Positions 6,361 to 12,490 of a DNA stretch of 13,531 bases are shown here, in pieces. Below the pieces are notes generated by a model. That model saw only the letters and a program-made list of their open reading frames with translations, was not told the origin of the DNA and ran no database searches. This stretch comes from Planctomycetota bacterium (GTDB taxonomy: Bacteria; Planctomycetota; Phycisphaerae; WQYP01). The stretch covers positions 1 through 13,531 of the forward strand of contig JAJZEY010000227.1 of NCBI GenBank assembly GCA_021805585.1. The letters run 5' to 3'. A program made the translations under genes and the position numbers. Numbering within the stretch: position 1 is the first letter of the stretch; every line of letters begins with the position of its first letter.

Positions 6361-8613
6361 TCAGCTTTCCTGTGCAAAAGAATGGACGGCATGGCCGGGT
6401 AGTCCGGCATCCGATACATCGCCCCCGACTGCCAGCCGGGCCATGCGCCGGCACCAGAATACTTCGCCCACCAGCATCAGCAGCACCAGCAACGCCAGCA
6501 GCGGCCACAGCGGCGTGCCGCTGCGTACCGCACCCAAGGCGCGGGAAATTCCCGACGTGGATAGGGTGGCCTTCACATAATGGTTATGCAGCAGCCACGC
6601 TTTTTGAGTCGCATTCATCGGCTTGGGGGACAACTGTGCCGCGTCCAGTCCAACGGCGTAGTAAACCAGTGCGTGCTGGCCGGCAGGCTTCAGATGCAGC
6701 GTGTAAAGGCCGGGGCTGTCGGTTTTATTCCAGGTTACAAGGTAACGCCCTTGACTGGTCAATTGCGGAACCACCGCCTCCACCTGTCCGGCCGGATTAA
6801 CGATGGTTGCTCCGGTCACCGCCGGCCGGGACGGGCCGGTCCAGATAAGCGTGTCACCGGAGTTCAGATAATGGCGGTCAATAAAGCGGCGTTTGCCCAG
6901 CGCCAAAGAATCGATAATTTGATTGATAAGAGGAACGAAGCTGCCAGCCCGCGTGGGCCAGTCGTTCCAATGGCCATCCACCGGAAATGTCGACACCACC
7001 ACCTGACCACCAAGCGTACCAACCGGTCGTGAAATTAACAGCGGATCTCCGCTGTCCGTGGCCAAAACCACCTTGGCCGCCGGATCGGTGAGTTTGAAAT
7101 TCCACCATTTGGTAAGCGTGACGCCGACAATTCCGTTGCGATTAAGGATCGCCAGCGGCCGCACCAGCCGGCTGCGCTGATCCGCGATGAGTATGGCGGG
7201 CGGATGCGCGGAAGTCTGGATGGAATGCAGTTGGCCCAACGCAAAACCGCCGGCGGCCATGACGTGGTTCATCACTGGCGGATCGGTCCGCCGACCAAAT
7301 ACGAACCAGACACCGCCGCCCGCATGGGCAAACTTATAGATACGCCGTACCAATTGTGCCGGCAGCAACGAAGCGTCGTTGACCAGTATCGCGTCGTAGC
7401 CGCGAAGCTTTTCGCCGACGGCCTGCTGAACGCTGACCACGTGGGGGTCGGCCAGTGCCAGCCTCGCCGAATGGCTGGAAAACGGATTCAGCGCTGCCCT
7501 GATAAACCGGCTGGCACGAAACGTTCCGACAGTGGACAACTGGCTGTCCACCACCAGCACGCGTATCCGCTGCCAGACACGAACCGCGGCCAGCGAAGAA
7601 TTGTCCGCCGCCAGGGCATCGTGCAACGGCGTGCTGACTTTTATCCAGTGCGAACCGGGGTGGTGGAAACGGTATTTGAAGACGACCGTCTGGGTCTGCC
7701 CCGCGGCAAGTTCCGGCAGCGTTTGACGATCAACCGGCGAACCGTCCACATTCAGCACCAGCGGAATAGTGGACATGGGAAGCGGACCGGAATTCGCCAC
7801 CGCACAGTAAATCTGCGCCGGATGGCCCACGCCGGGTAGTGCCGGCTGAATATGCAGGGCACCGACGGACACGTCCGATCGAGCCAGTGTCATTTGCACC
7901 GGCAGATTAAATACGCTGTATTTGCCCGCGGTCCGGTGGCCATTTTCCAGCGAAGTCCGCCATAGAACCGGGTGATTCACCTGCCAGGAAACCCGCTGCT
8001 GACCGGAGACAACAAAAATAATCTTCTGGTAATTGACGCCCCGGCGGGAAAATTGCCGTGCCAGGGCGATGGCTTTGGGTATCGACGAACCGGTTAAACC
8101 CTGGGGCATATTGCGCAGGACTTCCAGCAGCTTGCGATTGACGGCGGCGGTATCGGCCGCGGAAACAGGCTGGCGCGTCAGGGAAACCGGATGGCGCTGC
8201 GCCAGAATCACCGATAGCGTATCGGAAGGGCGCAGACGGGCGGCGATTTGCCCAACCACATCAATACCGCGCTGAAAAAGGGTCTTTTTCCCATCAATAA
8301 ATCCGGAGGAAACGCTATGATCCAACACCACGACGACATCGCTGGCGGCATTGCCGGAAAGCGGGTTGAACCGGCCCACCGGCAAAAGCGGCTTGGCCAG
8401 CAGCAGGGCCAGCAGAGCCAGCAGGGCCATCCGCAGCAGCAGAAGAAGCCAGTGTTCAATGTCGCGGCGCTTTTTCTGCACCACTTCGCTGGCCTGCAGG
8501 AACATCATCGCTCCCCATTCCAGGGGCGTAGTGCGGCTGCGATGCATCATGTGAATGATGACCGGAATACCCGCAAACAGCAGGCCGCCGAGGAGCAGGG
8601 GTATTTCAAACAT
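6361..8613 (-). CDS. BatA-like membrane VWA protein
   Basis: A 750-residue protein. Its first about 77 residues match the BatA N-terminal (aerotolerance-type) membrane domain: helix at 4-22, HMMHRSR, the LEWGAMMFL motif (31-39), KKRRDIEHW, and a second helix at 55-77. A VWA domain follows with DHSVS at 98-102. The later metal-site positions are altered: SSIPKAI (176-182) replaces the usual Thr motif, and VVSGQQ (201-206) has Gly where the Asp belongs. Residues about 245-340 look like a CARDB/Ig-like beta domain. Residues about 349-440 resemble the amidotransferase-like fold (RVLVVDS, YDAILVNDAS, GGGVWFVFG), and a helix at about 702-720 ends the membrane part. It is first in a two-gene operon with the VWA protein downstream, whose domain order it shares. 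No Shine-Dalgarno precedes ATG 8611-8613; the start is set by the family N-terminus. Its function in planctomycetes is unknown. Confidence 0.85.
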   Translation of the reverse strand: MFEIPLLLGGLLFAGIPVIIHMMHRSRTTPLEWGAMMFLQASEVVQKKRRDIEHWLLLLLRMALLALLALLLAKPLLPVGRFNPLSGNAASDVVVVLDHSVSSGFIDGKKTLFQRGIDVVGQIAARLRPSDTLSVILAQRHPVSLTRQPVSAADTAAVNRKLLEVLRNMPQGLTGSSIPKAIALARQFSRRGVNYQKIIFVVSGQQRVSWQVNHPVLWRTSLENGHRTAGKYSVFNLPVQMTLARSDVSVGALHIQPALPGVGHPAQIYCAVANSGPLPMSTIPLVLNVDGSPVDRQTLPELAAGQTQTVVFKYRFHHPGSHWIKVSTPLHDALAADNSSLAAVRVWQRIRVLVVDSQLSTVGTFRASRFIRAALNPFSSHSARLALADPHVVSVQQAVGEKLRGYDAILVNDASLLPAQLVRRIYKFAHAGGGVWFVFGRRTDPPVMNHVMAAGGFALGQLHSIQTSAHPPAILIADQRSRLVRPLAILNRNGIVGVTLTKWWNFKLTDPAAKVVLATDSGDPLLISRPVGTLGGQVVVSTFPVDGHWNDWPTRAGSFVPLINQIIDSLALGKRRFIDRHYLNSGDTLIWTGPSRPAVTGATIVNPAGQVEAVVPQLTSQGRYLVTWNKTDSPGLYTLHLKPAGQHALVYYAVGLDAAQLSPKPMNATQKAWLLHNHYVKATLSTSGISRALGAVRSGTPLWPLLALLVLLMLVGEVFWCRRMARLAVGGDVSDAGLPGHAVHSFAQES

Positions 8614-8669
8614 TACAGCGTCTATTTTTCATGCAACTCAAATCGGTAAAATCCGCAAAGCGCATTGTA

Positions 8670-8741
8670 ACCCGGCGGCTTGCGGCTTTACACCCTTCCA
8701 TAGTGTTAACGGTCTAACCCGCAATATATTGGCCGCCGGGT
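8670..8741 (-). promoter_or_regulatory. Structured leader hairpin before the BatA-like gene
   Basis: The perfect inverted repeat ACCCGGCGGC (8670-8679) / GCCGCCGGGT (8732-8741) is continued inward by TTGCGG (8680-8685) / CCGCAA (8719-8724), with a 7-nt bulge on one side (8725-8731). A small GTTA/TAAC hairpin (8705-8708/8715-8718) lies inside. The 16 paired positions start 56 nt upstream of the BatA-like ATG, so the element would be in the 5' leader of that mRNA. It matches no riboswitch class I know. It could also be a DNA-level operator or a terminator remnant. The pairing is seen; RNA function is inference. Confidence 0.45.
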
Positions 8742-8743
8742 GA

Positions 8744-8770
8744 AAAATAGTCTGATTTCCACATTGTCAC
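8744..8770 (-). promoter_or_regulatory. Weak sigma-70-like promoter for the BatA-like operon
   Basis: On the minus strand GTGACA (8770-8765, 5 of 6 to TTGACA) and TATTTT (8749-8744, 4 of 6 to TATAAT) are separated by 15 nt, shorter than the preferred 17. The predicted transcript start (around 8737-8741) falls at the first base of the leader hairpin at 8741-8670, which makes the placement attractive, but the match alone is weak. Confidence 0.25.
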
Positions 8771-8796
8771 GCCTCTTGGATCGGCGTACGCCAATG

Positions 8797-8913
8797 GGTC
8801 TGCCAATTTTTCTGGCGTGGTGCGGCTTTTCGCCTTCACAGCCCGCATTTTTTTAACGCCAACGCCACTTCATGTATTCCAACATGGCCTGGCACCCGAT
8901 TTATTGGCAGACC
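8797..8913. repeat. 117-bp segment bounded by perfect 11-bp inverted repeats
   Basis: GGTCTGCCAAT (8797-8807) recurs as its exact reverse complement ATTGGCAGACC (8903-8913). A second nested pair, TGGCGT (8813-8818) / ACGCCA (8862-8867), lies inside. The arrangement resembles a very small MITE or a long stem-loop, but no target-site duplication is visible at the edges and no transposase is in the window. It may equally be a pair of oppositely oriented binding sites. Confidence 0.4.
8821..8854 (+). terminator. Rho-independent-terminator-like hairpin on the plus strand
   Basis: TGCGG-CT (8821-8827) pairs with AG-C-CCGCA (8840-8847) in a 7-bp stem with a single bulged C at 8842 and a 12-nt loop. 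It is followed directly by seven T (8848-8854). The orientation is odd: both flanking genes (BatA-like and desaturase) are on the minus strand. The signal would end a rightward transcript from within this gap, or it is fortuitous. Confidence 0.4.
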
Positions 8914-8950
8914 GCACAATTTCGTAGATCGGCGCACGGATTATCGGCCA

Positions 8951-8966
8951 ATTCGCGCAAGCGAAT
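8951..8966. other. Hairpin with GNRA tetraloop
   Basis: ATTCGC (8951-8956) and GCGAAT (8961-8966) form a perfect 6-bp stem closed by the tetraloop GCAA (8957-8960), a stable GNRA loop in plus-strand RNA. On the minus strand the loop would be TTGC, which is not GNRA. It lies 2 nt before the GTCTGAC motif at 8969, so both may belong to one folded element. Confidence 0.35.
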
Positions 8967-8968
8967 AA

Positions 8969-9067
8969 GTCTGACTGCGGGCAATATATCGCGTAATGGA
9001 CCTTACTGAACTTAGAGCCGGCGTCTGATTACCCAACGCGCGGCATTGCGATAATTGCGGGTCAGAC
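8969..9067. repeat. Imperfect inverted repeat with GTCTGAC ends
   Basis: The left arm 8969-8997 starts GTCTGAC and continues through GCAATATATCGCG and TAAT. The right arm 9045-9067 read on the opposite strand gives GTCTGACCCGCAATTATCG and then CAAT. Aligned with small gaps, 21 positions pair (GTCTGAC, GCAAT, TATCGC, AAT), enclosing 47 nt. A third related copy, GTCTAACCCGCAATATAT, is at 8712-8729 within the leader hairpin. Confidence 0.45.
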
Positions 9068-9079
9068 ACTCAAATGGTG

Positions 9080-9102
9080 AAAAAAAGCCAGTTTAGCTGG
9101 CC
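9080..9102 (-). terminator. Intrinsic terminator, probably of the desaturase transcript
   Basis: On the minus strand GCCAG (9101-9097) and CTGGC (9091-9087) form a 5-bp GC-rich stem with a 5-nt loop, extended by a G-T pair. Seven consecutive T follow (9086-9080). It is the clearest intrinsic terminator in the window and has the right orientation to end desaturase transcription. It lies 232 nt past the stop codon, giving an unusually long 3' untranslated region. Confidence 0.6.
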
Positions 9103-9334
9103 ACGCGGCACAGCGGCGCAACGGATTTTCCAGAATGAAGCACCGAAGCCGAAATCCGGGTCACGCCGGAAAAAGCGCATTGGAATTCCATTAATCCATC
9201 GCATGCTGCGCCGGCCAGGACCGCAGGCCGTTCAAACGAAAATATGATATGGCATAGTGCCGCAGGCGAATGCAATGCCGATGGCTGCGGATTGAAAGCC
9301 TGATTGCGGTTCCATTAGGCGGGCCAGGGAACAA

Positions 9335-10333
9335 TCAAACCTTGCGGTCGTAAATCCAACTGAATTCCACCGCCGGCTGGCGCAACTGAAACGCCGCAAT
9401 TTCATCGGCATGTGACAGATACCGCTTGCACAGGCGGCAAAGATATTCCTGAGCGCGGGCTGCATTGCCCGTAACGCTTTGTGCGGCAATATCCCAGGTT
9501 TTTACCAGATGGTCGATAATGGCCGCGTAATCATGCACGGTGTAAACGCCCATGCGCTGGGCCACAATGGCAAAGTGATCAAAAAGAGAGGGGTCTTTGC
9601 CGTCGTACATAAGTCGCCCGGGCATGGCGATAAGTCCGCGCATCATTTCGCGAAAGGCCAGAATGCAGCCGGATGGGTCCACTTTCATGGCTTCGCCGAA
9701 GGCGCGGGTGTAAAAATTTTCATGACGGGCTTCGTCGCCCGCAATTCGCCGACAGATATTGGAAAGATTCGCATCCCCCTGGGTCCCGGCGATTTTGGCC
9801 ACGTTAAAATGGGATATTTTGGTAGCGCGTTCCTGAAACGCGGTATAAACGAGTCCGTTATATGGGTCCGGGTAGGCCTTGGGGTTAAATCCGCTGGCAA
9901 TAAGATTTTGGATGGTCACTTCGATGCTGCGCATGTTCACGCGGCCGGTCAGGCGGAGATAGGCGTTAAGCAGATCCCCGTGGCGATTTTCCTCGGCGGT
10001 CCAGCCCCGCAGCCATCTGGCCCAAGCTTTGGGATTGTTTCCTTCGTAATCGCGGGCGATTAAATTCAGGGATACCGAATAGCTGGGAAGAGCCTCTTCG
10101 GTAACCATATCGCCAACCAATACCACCAGGGCTTCATCGGATATTTCGATGGCCATAGCGCGGAAGTCGGTGAGTTCTTTGATCCAGTTTTCTTTGGTTA
10201 AATCGGGCAGGTAATCATCGGGTTGCCAGGCTTCTTGAACAGGCAGAAGAAGGTTTAAGTTATCGTTGACCCACGGTTCAAGATTCTCCAGAATCTCAAG
10301 GTGTTCAATGCAGGTGCGATCCAATGAAATCAT
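9335..10333 (-). CDS. Acyl-ACP desaturase (soluble, plant stearoyl-ACP type)
   Basis: A 332-residue soluble diiron desaturase that introduces a cis double bond into ACP-bound saturated acyl chains, using O2 and reduced ferredoxin. All six metal ligands of the castor enzyme have counterparts: Glu79 in VTEEALPSY, Glu115 and His118 in EENRHGD, Glu168 in FQERATKISH, and Glu201 and His204 in DEARHENFY. The segments VVLVGDM, QPDDYLPD, LMYDGKD, FDHFAIVAQR and the C-terminal WIYDRKV also match the plant family. The open frame extends to a TTG at 10417 (360 residues), with further Met codons at 10408 and 10369. The promoter at 10407-10435 overlaps the two most upstream starts. I chose ATG 10333, preceded by GGTG at 5 nt, because family members start about 10-15 residues before the EILENLEPWV motif. 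Codon 10369 (344 residues) remains possible. It is monocistronic and divergent from the Kdo transferase. Positional specificity cannot be read from the sequence. Confidence 0.9.
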   Translation of the reverse strand: MISLDRTCIEHLEILENLEPWVNDNLNLLLPVQEAWQPDDYLPDLTKENWIKELTDFRAMAIEISDEALVVLVGDMVTEEALPSYSVSLNLIARDYEGNNPKAWARWLRGWTAEENRHGDLLNAYLRLTGRVNMRSIEVTIQNLIASGFNPKAYPDPYNGLVYTAFQERATKISHFNVAKIAGTQGDANLSNICRRIAGDEARHENFYTRAFGEAMKVDPSGCILAFREMMRGLIAMPGRLMYDGKDPSLFDHFAIVAQRMGVYTVHDYAAIIDHLVKTWDIAAQSVTGNAARAQEYLCRLCKRYLSHADEIAAFQLRQPAVEFSWIYDRKV

Positions 10334-10406
10334 GTAAGCACCAAACAGTCCAGCCTTTGAAAGAGCCATTCGCGAAGGGAGATAAATTGTATCCCAACAA
10401 CCAGTC

Positions 10407-10435
10407 ATTATGCGCAATATTGATTAATTTGTCAA
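10407..10435 (-). promoter_or_regulatory. Near-consensus sigma-70 promoter of the desaturase gene
   Basis: On the minus strand TTGACA (10435-10430, 6 of 6) is followed after exactly 17 nt by CATAAT (10412-10407, 5 of 6). Transcription would begin near 10400. The ATG at 10408-10406 lies within the -10 element and the TTG at 10417-10415 lies in the spacer, so neither can be a translation start of this transcript. This is the strongest promoter in the window. Confidence 0.7.
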
Positions 10436-10614
10436 ATATTTGGCTATGCGATTTTCGCCCGCAACCGATATCACTGGCGGGGCATTATTTTTTTAAAAAT
10501 TCTGTCATGGCGGATCAATGAGCTGCGCTATGGCCACGCTTGTAAATAACCATCGTCAGTTTGCATCGCCGGGCGGATGCAACTTCCGCGTGCTGGTCTT
10601 ATGATGCCAGCCTT

Positions 10615-11991
10615 ATGCCTTGGATGCTTAACATCATTTATCTGGCTGGTCTTGTTCTGGCTTCTCCGTTTCTACTTTATAAAAGCTGCCGCACGGGCAA
10701 ATACCGCCGTGGTTGGGCCGGACGTTTTGGCCACCTTGAACCATCCGCCATCGAAAAGCTAAAAGTTCCTGCAGGTCAAGCGCCGCCAAAGCGAATTCTT
10801 CTGCATTGCGTTTCTGTGGGCGAATTGCTGTCCATGCGGCGGCTGATTGATGAATTACTGGCTGCGGATGCGAGCGTGCAGGTCATTGTGTCCACCACCA
10901 CGGATACCGGTCTGGCCCGCGCTTTGGAAATCTACGGCCAATCGCCCGATACTCGCGTGGTACCGGTGCGCTATCCATTGGATATAAGCCTTGCGGTAAA
11001 TCGGTTTTTGAAGACCGTTAAGCCGCGGCTTATTGTGCTGGTCGAACTGGAAACATGGCCGAATTTTATATTTGCCGCGCACCGGGGCGGTATTCCCGTG
11101 CGGATAATTAACGGGCGACTGACGGAAAGATCGTTCCGCCGCTATCGGCTGGTGCGACCGCTGGTAAAGGCAATGTTTGAGCGGGTGGAGCGGTTTGGCG
11201 TACAGACCCAGGCCATCGCCAGGCGGTTCATCGCGCTTGGTGCCCCCGCCGATCGCGTGGACATTATTCCGACTGTGAAATATGACTCTGCTGACTTTTC
11301 AGACCAGATTCCCGGATCGCAGGAGCTGGCTTTTGCCTTGGGGATTCAAGGTCACCATCAGGTGTTGGTGGGCGGTTCCACCGGTCCGGGCGAGGAAATT
11401 CCGCTGCTGGATATGTATCAGGTGCTGTCTAAAAATTATCCGGATTTGCAATTGGCCATTGCACCGCGCAAGCCCGAAGTGGTGGCCGCGGTGCATGCCG
11501 CCATAGAGGCCCGCGGATTCAAGGTGGTCCGGCGTTCACAACGCCCGGATGGCACCTCCGGCCCGGCTCTGGCCGCCACGGATATTCTGCTGTTGGATAC
11601 TATGGGTGAACTTAAAAAGATGTATGGTCTGGCGATGGGAATATTTTCCGGACGGTCGCTGGTGAAGCTTGGCGGCAGCGACATGATTGAGGCCGCCGCT
11701 CTGGCCAGGCCCGTCTGTTTCGGGCCTCACACATTTAATTTTACGGAAGCGGTTGATGCGCTGCTTGCGGCCAAAGCGGCCGTGCGGGTGCATGACGCCG
11801 AATCACTTGTCGGCGCCGTGCGGCAATGGCTGCAGGATCCCGCGCAGGCACGGGAAATGGGGCTTCGCGGACGCGAATGTCTGCGGCAAATGCGCGGTTC
11901 CACCCATCGCTATGCAAGCGATATTCTGGCGGCAATAAACGGGGAAATCGCCAACGACCAAAGCCATCGCCATGCGTTGGAAAAGCGCTGA
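10615..11991 (+). CDS. waaA: 3-deoxy-D-manno-octulosonic acid (Kdo) transferase
   Basis: A 458-residue GT-B glycosyltransferase that transfers Kdo from CMP-Kdo to lipid A precursor at the cytoplasmic face of the inner membrane. An N-terminal anchor (about 4-22) is followed by the typical GKYRRGWAGRFG. VSVGE (66-70) carries the presumed catalytic Glu70. PVRYPLD, ELETWPNFI and INGRLTERSFRRY complete the N-domain. The C-domain has GGSTGPGEE (253-261), APRKPE, DTMGELKKMYGLA, GRSLVKLGGSDMIEAAAL and FGPHTFNF. Three usual positions differ: STHxGEE is STGPGEE, RHPER is RKPEV, and GGHN is GGSD. Number of Kdo residues added cannot be inferred. ATG 10615 was chosen so that the anchor starts near the N-terminus; TTG 10561 (476 residues) and ATG 10624 (455) are alternatives, none with a clear Shine-Dalgarno. 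Synonym kdtA. Confidence 0.92.
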   Translation: MPWMLNIIYLAGLVLASPFLLYKSCRTGKYRRGWAGRFGHLEPSAIEKLKVPAGQAPPKRILLHCVSVGELLSMRRLIDELLAADASVQVIVSTTTDTGLARALEIYGQSPDTRVVPVRYPLDISLAVNRFLKTVKPRLIVLVELETWPNFIFAAHRGGIPVRIINGRLTERSFRRYRLVRPLVKAMFERVERFGVQTQAIARRFIALGAPADRVDIIPTVKYDSADFSDQIPGSQELAFALGIQGHHQVLVGGSTGPGEEIPLLDMYQVLSKNYPDLQLAIAPRKPEVVAAVHAAIEARGFKVVRRSQRPDGTSGPALAATDILLLDTMGELKKMYGLAMGIFSGRSLVKLGGSDMIEAAALARPVCFGPHTFNFTEAVDALLAAKAAVRVHDAESLVGAVRQWLQDPAQAREMGLRGRECLRQMRGSTHRYASDILAAINGEIANDQSHRHALEKR

Positions 11992-12108
11992 ATTTCACAC
12001 ATACGCAGCGGCGGGGGCGGGCAATCCTGTGCAACGGGACAAAGCCGCGGATTTCGCAATTGACGCGGACGCGCAGGGCACTGGGCCGCGCGTAAATGTA
12101 ATCGGTAG

Positions 12109-12228
12109 TTATTCCTTACGCGAAGGCTGCCGCACGACGCGTTTCAGTTGGAGTTCGACCTGACCAAAGTTGAGCAGCATCGCTAATTCCAGCTTTGTAA
12201 TGGCCAGGTCTCCGAAGGTGTGCCCGAT
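12109..12228 (-). pseudogene. Possible C-terminal remnant of a GxxExxY-family gene
   Basis: Read on the minus strand, the frame ending with TAA at 12111-12109 gives about 39 residues, including LAMLLNFGQVELQLKRVVR. The combination LLNFG followed by KRVV is the usual C-terminal signature of GxxExxY proteins, small nuclease-fold-like proteins common in planctomycete and verrucomicrobial genomes. The frame is stopped upstream by TAA at 12231-12229. No GxxExxY motif or ELK catalytic-core segment was found in any frame up to about 12360, so only a fragment would remain. The resemblance rests on about 19 residues and could be chance. Confidence 0.3.
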
Positions 12229-12331
12229 TTATGGAAAGGTCGGTAGTGCTCTGCCGCGCCTGCGGATCAGAATTGATTGGCCGCAAATGCCTCGGCCGGC
12301 TATCCAATATTTCTCTTTCCGTTAAAAATTG

Positions 12332-12349
12332 GCACCCCCCCTTGGGTGC
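12332..12349. other. GC-rich hairpin upstream of the exported protein gene
   Basis: GCACCC (12332-12337) and GGGTGC (12344-12349) form a perfect 6-bp stem with a C-rich 6-nt loop, about 18 nt before the candidate -35. It could be an operator, a terminator lacking a T-run, or chance. Confidence 0.3.
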
Positions 12350-12366
12350 GAAAGTCGTAACTCAAG

Positions 12367-12395
12367 TTGCATCCGGCACGGTGGGGCGGTATTTT
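12367..12395 (+). promoter_or_regulatory. Weak sigma-70-like promoter
   Basis: TTGCAT (12367-12372, 4 of 6) and TATTTT (12390-12395, 4 of 6) are spaced by 17 nt. This would give a leader of about 85 nt for the gene at 12488. It is the best candidate found, but the match is modest. Confidence 0.25.
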
Positions 12396-12474
12396 AATTG
12401 TTAAGCTTGCCGCCAAATGGTCCAAAATTCAAGCCCGGTGCGGACGCGTTCGCCGGTGACACTTTTATCCCTTT

Positions 12475-12490
12475 GGGGAGATCGCCCATG
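12475..12490 (+). promoter_or_regulatory. RBS deciding the start at ATG 12488
   Basis: GGGGAG (12475-12480) lies 7 nt before ATG 12488. This is a clear Shine-Dalgarno in a window where most starts lack one, and it selects this Met over Met17. Confidence 0.6.

Larger units (their letters stand above)
8614..9334. other. Gene-free 721-nt region rich in inverted repeats
   Basis: No ORF here resembles a protein family on either strand. What it holds is structure. There is the leader hairpin (8670-8741) and the 10-bp palindrome GGCGTACGCC (8783-8792). An 11-bp inverted-repeat pair (8797-8807/8903-8913) encloses a plus-strand hairpin with a T-run. A hairpin with a GCAA tetraloop follows (8951-8966), then an imperfect inverted repeat (8969-8997/9045-9067) and a minus-strand intrinsic terminator (9080-9102). 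The part 9103-9334 shows nothing beyond the 3' flank of the desaturase gene. Confidence 0.55.
11992..12487. other. 496-nt intergenic region with a gene remnant and small hairpins
   Basis: No intact gene is seen. It holds the possible GxxExxY remnant on the minus strand, an imperfect hairpin with arms ACCTGACCAAAG (12158-12169) and CTTTG...TGGCCAGGT (12193-12209), and a 6-bp hairpin at 12332-12349. A weak promoter lies at 12367-12395 before the exported protein gene. No T-run terminator for the Kdo transferase was found. Confidence 0.45.

Noticed and set aside
9093..9275. Small minus-strand ORF downstream of the desaturase
   Set aside because: It ends within the stem of the intrinsic terminator at 9080-9102, has no Shine-Dalgarno, and no family resemblance.
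12193..12230. SRP-RNA-like string CAGGTCTCCGAAGG
   Set aside because: It resembles the SRP domain IV core, but the internal-loop sequence is wrong (TCCGAAGG rather than CCGGAAGG) and the required flanking AGCAGCC side is missing.
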